From Companilactobacillus hulinensis (GTDB lineage Bacteria; Bacillota; Bacilli; Lactobacillales; Lactobacillaceae), in assembly GCF_003946555.1 (NCBI RefSeq), contig NZ_RHOO01000023.1, positions 1 to 42,101 on the forward strand: a stretch of 42,101 bases of DNA, written 5' to 3'. Of this stretch, positions 1 to 7,111 are shown in pieces. Each line of letters begins with the position of its first letter. Within the stretch, counting starts at the first letter, position 1. A model generated the notes under the pieces. That model was not told where the DNA came from and searched no databases. It was given only the letters and a program-made list of their open reading frames with translations. A program made the position numbers and the translations under genes.

Positions 1-45
1 ACTCCCCGTGAATACAGAGAGCATGCCTTAGCAGCTTAATAATAT

Positions 46-1806
46 TTAATTTTGTCTAACTTTTGTGTTGCACTTTATCAGAATGGACATATTTTTATTT
101 TGAATTGCTGTATTGTCATCATAAGACATTGCTCCATCAAAATGTAATGGATTACCAAATCTGACTGATTGAGTTAATAAAGAAATTGGGCGAATACTCA
201 AATGTCTTGGAGCCTTGGCAATGGTGAATTGAGGAGTATTCACATCCCCTTTATATAAATCACCCATCAAAGTAGCATGAGCAGATGCTACATTAGTATC
301 TTGTTCGTATCCACCAGACTTATCAGTCTTCGCAACACCGGTTATTTCTAATTTGGCACCCTTCAACTTGTCATTCATCGTACGAGTAAGCTTATGAGTC
401 AATACGTTGTCAGTCACTTCACTAACTGGAACTGGTTCAACTTTACCATCTGAATAAATAACGTTTCCGATAATACCTTCTTTTGCATAAGCGATATTAG
501 AAGGTAAAGTAATTTTAGCAACAACGTTCCTCAACTCATTATCACCAGTTAAGTAGTTCAAATTGTAACTGAACTTCATTAAGTTGTTGTCATACGTTAC
601 CCTATCACCCGATTTAATTTCACGGCTTCCCTGACTGATGTTGTATACTTTTGCATCAGAACTAGCGTTTACTAGGGATGGCATTGTTTCGAAGACTGCC
701 ATGTTTAGAGAAGCGTACTTACCTGTTGACCCCGTGAAACCATATCTTAATCTATTATCAATGATGACACCATTTTTATCTGTTGGTAAAACTTTTGTCA
801 AATCCAAATTTGTTGTATTAGTATATGGAAGGTCTTTTTCAGTAGTCAGCATTGATCCAGGTGTTCCGTCAATTTTCTTATCGTTAAAAGAATACGTCAA
901 TGTAGCATTGTTTGTTCCATCAGTGGGTGGTAAATAGTTAACTGTCAGATGATGCCATGAATCTTCCCCACTATTAGAATGTGTAAGATTCAAATTAGTC
1001 CTAATATCGTTATTATCGTCTTCATAAACATATGCACTATAGTAATTGGTAAATTTCTTATATTTCCGTCCATTACTATGGTTTAATTCGTAGCCATATC
1101 CACCGTCAATATCTTCTTTTACATAAGCACTAGTTTGCGCTGGATAATTAAAAGCCATATGTTGATTACCACTAATTGAACTATTAAAGGTGTAATCAAA
1201 GTAACTTCCTTCACCAGCCTTATTATATCTATTTAAAAAAGTATCAAATTCCAATGCCCACGATTTTTGAATTGCTCCAGCCGCGACCACTGCAGTACTT
1301 GATTGACTACCATCAATATCAGGTCCCCAAACTCCAAGAGTTTCCCCCGGAACCACGCTACCCTTATACGTAGAAATAGCTTTAGTCTCTCTCGGATCAC
1401 TTTGCAAAACAAAAGCAATTCCATCAGCTGGATTCGTAGCATGGCCGAAATACAACCACATAGACAATGTCTGTGGAATCTTTGTATTAATATAATTTCC
1501 TTTATCCACGTTACTCCAAATGGAACTCAGTTGTTTAACGTCATCAGTTAATTGCACTGCATCTGAACTAGGATACTTTTTGTTTAATCCGGTTTTTATA
1601 GTTGAATGATTGAGCGTTCCATCTTCAAAACTAGGCGTATATTCAAAATAGGAATTCATATCATCCTTTTTAAGAGACAGACCTTCTGGAGTAACGGCTT
1701 TTCCCAATTCATCTAATTCCTCAGGCGTTGCCCCCAAAACCCTAGTGGTAGAAATACAAAAAAGTAAAATACTCAATACAAATACCCAATACCTTCTCTT
1801 CCTCAT
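46..1806 (-). CDS. Secreted L-type lectin-domain surface protein, probably C-terminally truncated
   Basis: Start chosen at 1806 because AGGGG lies six bases upstream; an in-frame start at 1827 has no such site. Residues 1-26 form a basic-hydrophobic signal peptide with likely cleavage after VLG. Residues about 30-290 carry features of bacterial L-type (legume-like) lectin domains: GIAFVLQSDP, GVWGP, WALEFDT and a late SWHHLTVNY strand, which in the family build a beta-sandwich for carbohydrate binding. About 250 residues of beta-rich, adhesin-like sequence follow. Related lactobacillar surface proteins usually continue into a C-terminal WxL domain that binds peptidoglycan. Here the protein stops after KCNTKVRQN with no WxL, LPXTG or transmembrane anchor. 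It may be a nonsense-truncated relic or a released lectin. The lectin assignment is firm; the ligand is unknown. Confidence 0.75.
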   Translation of the reverse strand: MRKRRYWVFVLSILLFCISTTRVLGATPEELDELGKAVTPEGLSLKKDDMNSYFEYTPSFEDGTLNHSTIKTGLNKKYPSSDAVQLTDDVKQLSSIWSNVDKGNYINTKIPQTLSMWLYFGHATNPADGIAFVLQSDPRETKAISTYKGSVVPGETLGVWGPDIDGSQSSTAVVAAGAIQKSWALEFDTFLNRYNKAGEGSYFDYTFNSSISGNQHMAFNYPAQTSAYVKEDIDGGYGYELNHSNGRKYKKFTNYYSAYVYEDDNNDIRTNLNLTHSNSGEDSWHHLTVNYLPPTDGTNNATLTYSFNDKKIDGTPGSMLTTEKDLPYTNTTNLDLTKVLPTDKNGVIIDNRLRYGFTGSTGKYASLNMAVFETMPSLVNASSDAKVYNISQGSREIKSGDRVTYDNNLMKFSYNLNYLTGDNELRNVVAKITLPSNIAYAKEGIIGNVIYSDGKVEPVPVSEVTDNVLTHKLTRTMNDKLKGAKLEITGVAKTDKSGGYEQDTNVASAHATLMGDLYKGDVNTPQFTIAKAPRHLSIRPISLLTQSVRFGNPLHFDGAMSYDDNTAIQNKNMSILIKCNTKVRQN

Positions 1807-2045
1807 CAGATTCCCCTTCGCAAACAATATATTTTCATGTGGCAGTGATATATATTATTAGAATAACGTATTCATGATAGAGAGAAATATCACTTCCAGT
1901 AAGAAAGAATTACCAAAAGTGACACTTTTTAGTTAATTTATGATATATAAATAAAACAATAGTAAAAGAGCAATTTGCTTGTTATTAGACAATTAAATAA
2001 ATTGAATTCACATATATAATTAGTTATTATCTATTTTTTAGCAAA

Positions 2046-2075
2046 ATTAAAAAGGTATCTCCACCGAGATACCTT
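2046..2075 (-). terminator. Rho-independent terminator of the yueI-prs operon
   Basis: A perfect 10-bp stem (AAGGTATCTC / GAGATACCTT) with a 4-base loop, followed on the minus strand by a T-rich run. It starts 11 bases after the prs stop codon. Confidence 0.9.
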
Positions 2076-2086
2076 CCAAACTAAAT

Positions 2087-3070
2087 CTATTTAATTAATG
2101 TATATGAATCACGAACGTCAAACAATGAGCTTGTTGATTCGTCCATTTCTGTCATTCTAATTGAATCACCAAGTAAGTCTGTAACTGAAAGAATCTTCAA
2201 CTTATCGAACTTGCATTCATCAGGAACGACGATAGAATCCGTAACAACAATTTCCTTCAAAGCTGAGTTTTGCAAATCTTTGGCAGCTGTCTTAGAGAAA
2301 ATTGGGTGGGTAGCAGCGGCATATACGTCAACTGCACCAGCTTCCTTCAAGGCTTCCGCACTATTTATCATTCTTGTACCAGTATCAATCAAGTCATCAA
2401 CAATGACACATTTCTTACCTTCAACGTCACCAATAACACCAGGAATAACGTTGTTCTCTTCAGTAGATCTTTGGTCAACGATAGCAATTTGTGAACCGAA
2501 GACTTCAGCTAATGAACGAGCACGTTTCATTGAATTGTGATCCGGAGCAACGAAGACGAAGTCGTCTTTTTTGTCATCCATCTTATCCATGAAGTATTTG
2601 GCAAAGATTGGCATTGCACGTAAGTGATCAACAGGAATGTCGAAAAATCCTTGAATTTGATCAGCATGCATATCAAGTGCAATCACACGATCGACTCCGC
2701 CCATTTCCAACATGTTAGAGAATAACTTAGCTGAAATAGGTTCACGTGAACGAGACTTTCTGTCTGAACGTGTATATGCGAAGTATGGCAATACACAAAT
2801 AATTTGTTTTGTACTTGCACGTCTTAGAGCATCAACGGCAATCATCAATTCCATGAAGTTATCATTAACTGGGTCTGAAACTGAATGAATGATGTAAACG
2901 TCTTTTCCACGAATACTTTCGTTGATTTGAATATTGATTTCTCCGTCTGCGAAGTGAGAAACGGAAGCGTCCAACAATGGAACTCCCATATATTCAGAGA
3001 TTCTCTTGGCTAATGGCTTATTACCATTCAAAGAAAGTAAAGCAATTTTATCTAATGATGTATTAGACAT
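2087..3070 (-). CDS. prs2: Ribose-phosphate pyrophosphokinase (PRPP synthetase), divergent paralogue
   Basis: Makes 5-phosphoribosyl-1-pyrophosphate from ribose-5-phosphate and ATP for nucleotide, His and Trp synthesis. The start at 3070 is set by GGAGG 11 bases upstream; that GGAGG lies inside the longer TTG-started reading frame, which argues against it. Length is 327 residues, normal for class I enzymes. Visible family motifs: the flexible-loop region RSDRKSRSREPISAKL, DMHADQIQGFFDIPVDHL, and the PRPP-binding loop near residues 215-225. Two motifs are atypical: the loop reads DDLIDTGTR, one residue shorter than the usual DTAGT form, and the usual PDHGG reads PDHNS. This suggests the second Prs paralogue known in lactobacilli rather than the main enzyme. 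It is the second gene of an operon with the YueI-like gene 20 bp upstream. Confidence 0.88.
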   Translation of the reverse strand: MSNTSLDKIALLSLNGNKPLAKRISEYMGVPLLDASVSHFADGEINIQINESIRGKDVYIIHSVSDPVNDNFMELMIAVDALRRASTKQIICVLPYFAYTRSDRKSRSREPISAKLFSNMLEMGGVDRVIALDMHADQIQGFFDIPVDHLRAMPIFAKYFMDKMDDKKDDFVFVAPDHNSMKRARSLAEVFGSQIAIVDQRSTEENNVIPGVIGDVEGKKCVIVDDLIDTGTRMINSAEALKEAGAVDVYAAATHPIFSKTAAKDLQNSALKEIVVTDSIVVPDECKFDKLKILSVTDLLGDSIRMTEMDESTSSLFDVRDSYTLIK

Positions 3071-3090
3071 ATCTGGTCTGTCCTCCAAAA

Positions 3091-3471
3091 TTATATTAAT
3101 ACTGGTCGATCTATGGGCTTACTTTCGTCAGCAATCACAAGTCCCATGTCATTATCCGTCATGACACGTTCTCTGTTGCGCACGGCAGACTGCGAAACGA
3201 TTGTAAACTTATACTTCAATTTTACACTTAACTGGAGATATTTATCCAGTATATAAGAATCTATTTTACCATTTAAGTACAAATGATACTGAGGATATTT
3301 CTTCATAACTCCCTCAACCGTTTTCAAATTATCGGGATTCTTAAGTTGTGCAATCGTCAAAGCAATACCAACACGCTCGGCAAAATTACCCAAAAATTTA
3401 TTTTTCTCATCTGGTTTCAATTGCGGCTTGCCAAAAACATTTTTCTTTATATAATCTTCAACATCAGTCAT
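3091..3471 (-). CDS. yueI: YueI-like DUF1694 family protein
   Basis: A 126-residue cytoplasmic protein that begins MTDVEDYIKK and has the pattern FGKPQLKPDEKNKFLG followed by FAERVGIALT, typical of the YueI/DUF1694 family of Firmicutes. Function is not established for the family. The later segment (YLNGKIDSYILDKYLQLS, then KFTIVSQ) has the alternating strand-helix look of a small alpha/beta fold. No signal peptide or membrane segment is visible. AAGGTGG lies five bases before the ATG. It is the first gene of a two-gene operon with prs2 and shares a divergent promoter region with the small gene at 3555. Confidence 0.8.
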   Translation of the reverse strand: MTDVEDYIKKNVFGKPQLKPDEKNKFLGNFAERVGIALTIAQLKNPDNLKTVEGVMKKYPQYHLYLNGKIDSYILDKYLQLSVKLKYKFTIVSQSAVRNRERVMTDNDMGLVIADESKPIDRPVLI

Positions 3472-3504
3472 ATATTTCCACCTTTCAAGCTGTTATTTCT
3501 ATTA

Positions 3505-3530
3505 TACACGATATGATAACTGTATAATGG
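3505..3530. promoter_or_regulatory. Back-to-back -10 elements of a divergent promoter
   Basis: A TATAAT at 3523-3528 faces the plus-strand gene at 3555. A TATAAT on the minus strand (plus-strand attata, 3511-3516) faces yueI. No convincing -35 was found for either, so exact transcription starts are uncertain. Confidence 0.5.
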
Positions 3531-3554
3531 ACGTAAAGAAAGGATGTGTTATCT

Positions 3555-3794
3555 ATGGATGAAATGGTATTTTTTAACCCAGGTGACGCAATTGCTAATT
3601 CAAAGGATTTTGGAGAGGCAGTGCGTGGCGCACAGATTTACAAAGCTAAAGATCCTTATGAATCATCCTTGATAGTAGCCGAAGATGTTTCAGATAAGAA
3701 GAGCTTCGTTGTTTACTTCGCAAAAGATGAGAAGTCTCATGTGAAGGATTCCGATAAGAGTGTTATTCCCTATCACGTTAAGAAAAGATTGTAA
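3555..3794 (+). CDS. Small hypothetical protein, 79 residues
   Basis: Starts at the ATG at 3555, where AAGGA lies ten bases upstream; a GTG nine bases earlier is too close to that site. The product is acidic and soluble (MDEMVFFNPGDAIANSKDFG, later SFVVYFAKDEK), with no signal peptide or membrane segment. I do not recognise a family. The codon pattern, good ribosome binding site, upstream TATAAT and downstream terminator together make it a real gene. It is transcribed alone, divergently from yueI and convergently with the flavoprotein gene. Confidence 0.75.
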   Translation: MDEMVFFNPGDAIANSKDFGEAVRGAQIYKAKDPYESSLIVAEDVSDKKSFVVYFAKDEKSHVKDSDKSVIPYHVKKRL

Positions 3795-3797
3795 TCA

Positions 3798-3833
3798 AAA
3801 ACCGCTATCCAATTATATGGATAACGGTTTTTT
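3798..3833. terminator. Bidirectional Rho-independent terminator
   Basis: Nine of ten positions pair between ACCGCTATCC and GGATAACGGT. A T-run follows on both strands, so the hairpin can serve the plus-strand gene ending at 3794 and the minus-strand oxidoreductase ending at 3838. Confidence 0.85.
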
Positions 3834-3837
3834 CATA

Positions 3838-4944
3838 CTAAAGAAATCCTTTAATTTTTGATGCCAAAGTTGGAAAAATATAAATAATCTTTCCTTTCCA
3901 TACTTTACTGTCCAATCCAAGACCAATCACATTAACGAATAAATTAACATCATCAGTAGCAGTCTGACTAACTTCAGAAACACCAACCAGTTTTGAACTT
4001 TTATCGAACACTCCAACTAATTCAGCATGCTCGTCATTAGTTCCTGCATAAGCAAAATCTGATTCCAGTGAGAAATGTTCATCAACTACAATGCCTTGAC
4101 GGTCATGTTCAATTCCTAATTCGTCCAGATTCAATGAAGAAACATTAGGAATTCTTCCGGTAGCATCGACTACATAATCCGCTTCATAAGAATTACCTTG
4201 TGCAGTATGAACAACATATTTGCTATCATCTGTCTTAGTGATCTTATTGGCAGCTTGATTGAAGTGGAATTTGATACCTCGTTGCTTCATTTGATCAACC
4301 ACAGCTTTAACATGATCTTGGTAGAATGGTCCCAAAGCCTTGTCAGAGAATTCAATCATTTCAACCTCTGCACCGGCAGCACTCACCACAGTAGCTAGCT
4401 CCATGCTGACATATCCACTTCCGATGAAGACCATCTTCTTAGGGAGTTCTTCCATATCCAGAACATCCGTACTGCTATGTGAATACTCGTTACCAGGAAT
4501 ATTAAGCTTATTAGGCTTCATACCTGTAGCAATGATTATCTTGTCAGTCTTATAGTTTGCACCATCTATTTGAACCGTATGACGATCAATTATTTTGGCT
4601 ATTCCAGTCTTTGTATCAACGAATTCATTCTCAAATCCCGATTTAGAATTCTCAGGATAAGGTTTGAATACCTTCTTCTTAGTTTCCATCAATGTCTTCC
4701 AATTAATAGTTGGTGCTGCAACTATTCCACGATTTTCTAGTTTTTGACCAATCAATACATCTCGAACTGCACCTTCCAAGAATATCTTTGGTTCACATCC
4801 ATAGTTAGGGCAAGTTCCACCAAACAAATCGTTATCAACAATCAACGCTGTCTGTTTGCTGTTGTCCTCTTTTAATTTGTTTGTCAGTCCAAAAGCAGCT
4901 GGGCCACTTCCTATTACTATGTAGCCATATTTGTTTTTTATCAT
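3838..4944 (-). CDS. Glutathione-reductase-like flavoprotein with an internal in-frame deletion
   Basis: A class I pyridine-nucleotide disulfide oxidoreductase by sequence. The N-terminal FAD dinucleotide fold (IVIGSGPAAFG) is followed by the redox-disulfide motif GGTCPNYGCEPK and, around residue 170, an NAD(P)H fold (FIGSGYVSMELA). Family members run about 440-450 residues; this has 368. The missing part can be located: near residue 296 the sequence reads FAYAG and jumps straight to TNDEHAELVG, which belongs to the end of the dimerisation domain. About 70 residues are therefore missing, including the GD of the second FAD-binding motif. The C-terminus then matches normally (NLFVNVIGLGL, IFPTLASKIK). 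The reading frame is open, so it is expressed or newly decayed. The start has GAGGG four bases upstream. It probably forms an operon with the thioredoxin 32 bp upstream. Confidence 0.8.
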   Translation of the reverse strand: MIKNKYGYIVIGSGPAAFGLTNKLKEDNSKQTALIVDNDLFGGTCPNYGCEPKIFLEGAVRDVLIGQKLENRGIVAAPTINWKTLMETKKKVFKPYPENSKSGFENEFVDTKTGIAKIIDRHTVQIDGANYKTDKIIIATGMKPNKLNIPGNEYSHSSTDVLDMEELPKKMVFIGSGYVSMELATVVSAAGAEVEMIEFSDKALGPFYQDHVKAVVDQMKQRGIKFHFNQAANKITKTDDSKYVVHTAQGNSYEADYVVDATGRIPNVSSLNLDELGIEHDRQGIVVDEHFSLESDFAYAGTNDEHAELVGVFDKSSKLVGVSEVSQTATDDVNLFVNVIGLGLDSKVWKGKIIYIFPTLASKIKGFL

Positions 4945-4976
4945 ATTTCCCTCTTCAATATACCCTCGACAGTATT

Positions 4977-5306
4977 CTATTTATTTAAGTATTTTTCAAT
5001 CTCTGCTCTAAATGCCTTCTTTGGCTTAGCACCAACCATTCCACTAACTAATTCTCCATCTTTCATAATCAAGAACGTGGGAATACCTTGCACTCCAATT
5101 TCATTAGCAACCAATGGATCCTTGTCGATGTTCACTGAAACGAACTTAACATTTTTTCCCAACTCATCATCTGATGACAATGACTTTAGTACTGGATCCA
5201 TCATTTTACATGGTGGACACCAATCTGCTCTGAAGTCCACGACTGTGACGCCGGGTCCTGTAGTTTCTTTTACGTATGTATCATCATGAATTTCTTTTAT
5301 GCTCAT
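4977..5306 (-). CDS. trxA: Thioredoxin with WCPPC active site
   Basis: A 109-residue thioredoxin starting MSIKEIHDD. GGGAGG lies nine bases upstream, and the longer upstream frame runs through the operator-like dyad, so it is rejected. The thioredoxin fold is clear: VTVVDFRADWCPPCKMMDP holds the redox CxxC, NIDKDPLVANEIGVQGIPTF carries the cis-proline, and a C-terminal helix ends in KYLNK. The active site is WCPPC where canonical thioredoxins have WCGPC, which in the family changes redox potential. It reduces protein disulfides in the cytoplasm. It is followed closely by a flavoprotein reductase gene, and its promoter region contains a CsoR/CstR-like dyad, which suggests a copper or reactive-sulfur stress role (inference). 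Confidence 0.9.
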   Translation of the reverse strand: MSIKEIHDDTYVKETTGPGVTVVDFRADWCPPCKMMDPVLKSLSSDDELGKNVKFVSVNIDKDPLVANEIGVQGIPTFLIMKDGELVSGMVGAKPKKAFRAEIEKYLNK

Positions 5307-5335
5307 CTCAATGAACCTCCCTTTGATGTAATTCG

Positions 5336-5356
5336 ATATACCCCCTACAGGTATAT
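5336..5356. promoter_or_regulatory. CsoR/CstR-like operator dyad upstream of the thioredoxin operon
   Basis: Perfect 7-bp arms ATATACC (5336-5342) and GGTATAT (5350-5356) separated by seven bases rich in C. The C-run flanked by ATACC and GGTAT resembles operators of CsoR-family repressors (copper sensor CsoR, persulfide sensor CstR). On the minus strand the dyad overlaps the spacer of a possible promoter with -35 TTTGTT and -10 TATATC, a position that fits repression. No csoR-type gene is in the window. Confidence 0.5.
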
Positions 5357-5393
5357 AAAAACAAAAGTTATGCTCACGAATAATAAATTCCAA

Positions 5394-5435
5394 TAAAAAA
5401 GCTCAAAGCTTTCTTAATTTGAAAGTTTTGAGCTT
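5394..5435 (-). terminator. Terminator of the GT2 gene
   Basis: A 15-bp stem (5399-5413 with 5421-5435) with a single G.T wobble and a seven-base loop, followed on the minus strand by a run of T. Confidence 0.88.
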
Positions 5436-5465
5436 AAATTTGTTAGAATGTAAGTGTATACATTC

Positions 5466-6239
5466 TTATTCTAACTGTTCTTTACTATCTTTATCTGAGC
5501 GAGAATCACGAATGGTCTTCAAGACCCTAAGGTTAGCAACGCCAACATCACGGACATTATCCATATCGAAGAACTTCTTAGTAATACTGTCTTTTCTTGA
5601 TACGTAATGATACAGCGGGAAGTTATCAAAATAGAACTTCTTCGCCACAGTTGCGTATTCAACATTGAAAACTTGATCTTCCATTAGATCCAGATCAGTC
5701 TGGAAATGAATCTCATTGTTCTCAATCACTGAACGACGATAGACTTTGTTCCATGTATAGCCCATGACTGTACCGCTTATCTTAGTGATCTGTTTAATTG
5801 CTTCATCACGATCAACGAAACCATTCTGTCTCTTCTCAGTCTTGACCTTGCTCTTGCCAGTTTCAGTATCCATAAAGAAACCGCACGTCGCAAGATCCGT
5901 GTCAGTATTTTCAAATACTGTCAAAAAAAAGTCAACATATCCCGGTTCTAACCAATCATCGCCATCAATGAAAGTGACGAGATTGCCAGAGATATGTTTA
6001 AGACCAGTGTTCCTAGCTGCTGAAACACCAGCATTTTCTGTGTGTTCGTATGCTGTTATCCAGCTGTACTTTTTTTCATAACTTGCGATAATATCCAGAG
6101 TTCTGTCTGTCGAATGATCGTCGACTACTATTAGCTCGAAATTCTTATTAGTCTGAGCTATCAACGAATCTATTGTCGTCATGACATAGCTGGCAGCATT
6201 ATATGTTGTCATTATTATTGAAAGTTTATCTTCTACCAT
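5466..6239 (-). CDS. Glycosyltransferase family 2
   Basis: A GT-A fold glycosyltransferase of 257 residues. The N-terminus LSIIMTTYNAASYV begins the nucleotide-binding domain; VVDDHSTD binds the nucleotide, and FIDGDDWLEP supplies the metal-binding DxD. No membrane segment is predicted, so it is a soluble or peripherally bound enzyme that transfers sugar from a nucleotide sugar to an acceptor that cannot be read from sequence. The ATG at 6239 has AAGGTGAT upstream. It is monocistronic, with its own terminator, and lies far from the EPS locus, so a role in teichoic acid or protein glycosylation is as likely as one in EPS. Confidence 0.85.
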   Translation of the reverse strand: MVEDKLSIIMTTYNAASYVMTTIDSLIAQTNKNFELIVVDDHSTDRTLDIIASYEKKYSWITAYEHTENAGVSAARNTGLKHISGNLVTFIDGDDWLEPGYVDFFLTVFENTDTDLATCGFFMDTETGKSKVKTEKRQNGFVDRDEAIKQITKISGTVMGYTWNKVYRRSVIENNEIHFQTDLDLMEDQVFNVEYATVAKKFYFDNFPLYHYVSRKDSITKKFFDMDNVRDVGVANLRVLKTIRDSRSDKDSKEQLE

Positions 6240-6307
6240 TAAATCACCTTAATAGTATTTTACGTCGAAAGACTATCAATACGCAACAAATCCGGGGAGG
6301 AAAAAAC

Positions 6308-7060
6308 ATGAAACGAATTTTAAATCTTGACGGAGCCATAAACTTACGTGAATTGGGAGGATATAAAACCACTGATGGTAAACAAATTAAATATAATAAA
6401 CTCCTTCGTTCAGGAGATATTAGTAATTTAACGCCGAAATCTTTAAAATACCTTAAAAATTATGGATTAAAATACGTTGTCGACTTCCGTGGCGACAATG
6501 AACAACAAATGTGGTCTGATAGAGACACGGATTTCTATACAATTTATTCTGATCCTGTCTACCCACTAAAAGGTAATGGAGACAAATTGGCTAGTGCTTT
6601 GAATAACACTTCATCTTATTTAGGTATCATTTATCAAAGTGTTTTACTAGATAAATACGGTCAGCATGCATATCAATTATTATTCCAGTTGTTATTGGAA
6701 AATAACGAAGATGATAAATCATTACTATTCCATTGTGCTGCTGGTAAGGATAGAACCGGTATGGCAGCCATGCTCATCCTCAAAGCACTTGGTGTTGACG
6801 ATGAAACTATTGCCCGTGATTATCTACTGACAAACCTCATGTATGCTTCACCTGAGGTCATCGAGGGAACATTAAATGATGAGAACGGTGATCAAAATAT
6901 CAACAAGATGAACATGACCAAAGCTGATTTAGAAAGTATTACTTCTGTCTTTGATGCGATCGAGCATTACTATGGAAGCTTCGAAAATTATCTCACTCAG
7001 GCATTAAATTTTGATAAGAATAAATTAAGCCAATTGAAAAATATTTACTTAGAAGACTAA
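6308..7060 (+). CDS. PTP-like tyrosine/serine phosphatase
   Basis: A 250-residue cytosolic phosphatase of the Tyr_phosphatase3 / LipA-like group. The catalytic P-loop is HCAAGKDRTG near residue 155, giving the CX5R signature with Cys nucleophile and Arg. The N-terminus (NLDGAINLRELGGYKT, then LLRSGDISNLT) is the conserved opening of this family, and VVDFRGDNE precedes the middle of the domain. Relatives act on phosphotyrosine or phosphoinositides; the natural substrate here is unknown. GGGGAGG lies eight bases before the ATG at 6308. The gene is divergent from the GT2 gene and runs 51 bp ahead of the ABC transporter, so a shared transcript is possible. The EPS locus has a tyrosine kinase but no phosphatase; this enzyme could act distantly on it, but nothing in the sequence shows that. 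Confidence 0.88.
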   Translation: MKRILNLDGAINLRELGGYKTTDGKQIKYNKLLRSGDISNLTPKSLKYLKNYGLKYVVDFRGDNEQQMWSDRDTDFYTIYSDPVYPLKGNGDKLASALNNTSSYLGIIYQSVLLDKYGQHAYQLLFQLLLENNEDDKSLLFHCAAGKDRTGMAAMLILKALGVDDETIARDYLLTNLMYASPEVIEGTLNDENGDQNINKMNMTKADLESITSVFDAIEHYYGSFENYLTQALNFDKNKLSQLKNIYLED

Positions 7061-7111
7061 AAAACTTATACTCAATTTACCAAATAATTATTTTTAAGAA
7101 TGGAGAATATG

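Noticed and set aside
1-30. A GC-rich start of the window (ACTCCCCGTG) that recalls a type I-E CRISPR repeat or an IS end.
   Set aside because: Only one short stretch, no repeat copy in the window, and no spacer pattern. It is more simply part of the decayed lectin reading frame.
638-937. A 99-codon plus-strand frame inside the lectin gene.
   Set aside because: It is antisense to a gene with clear domain motifs and has no ribosome binding site.
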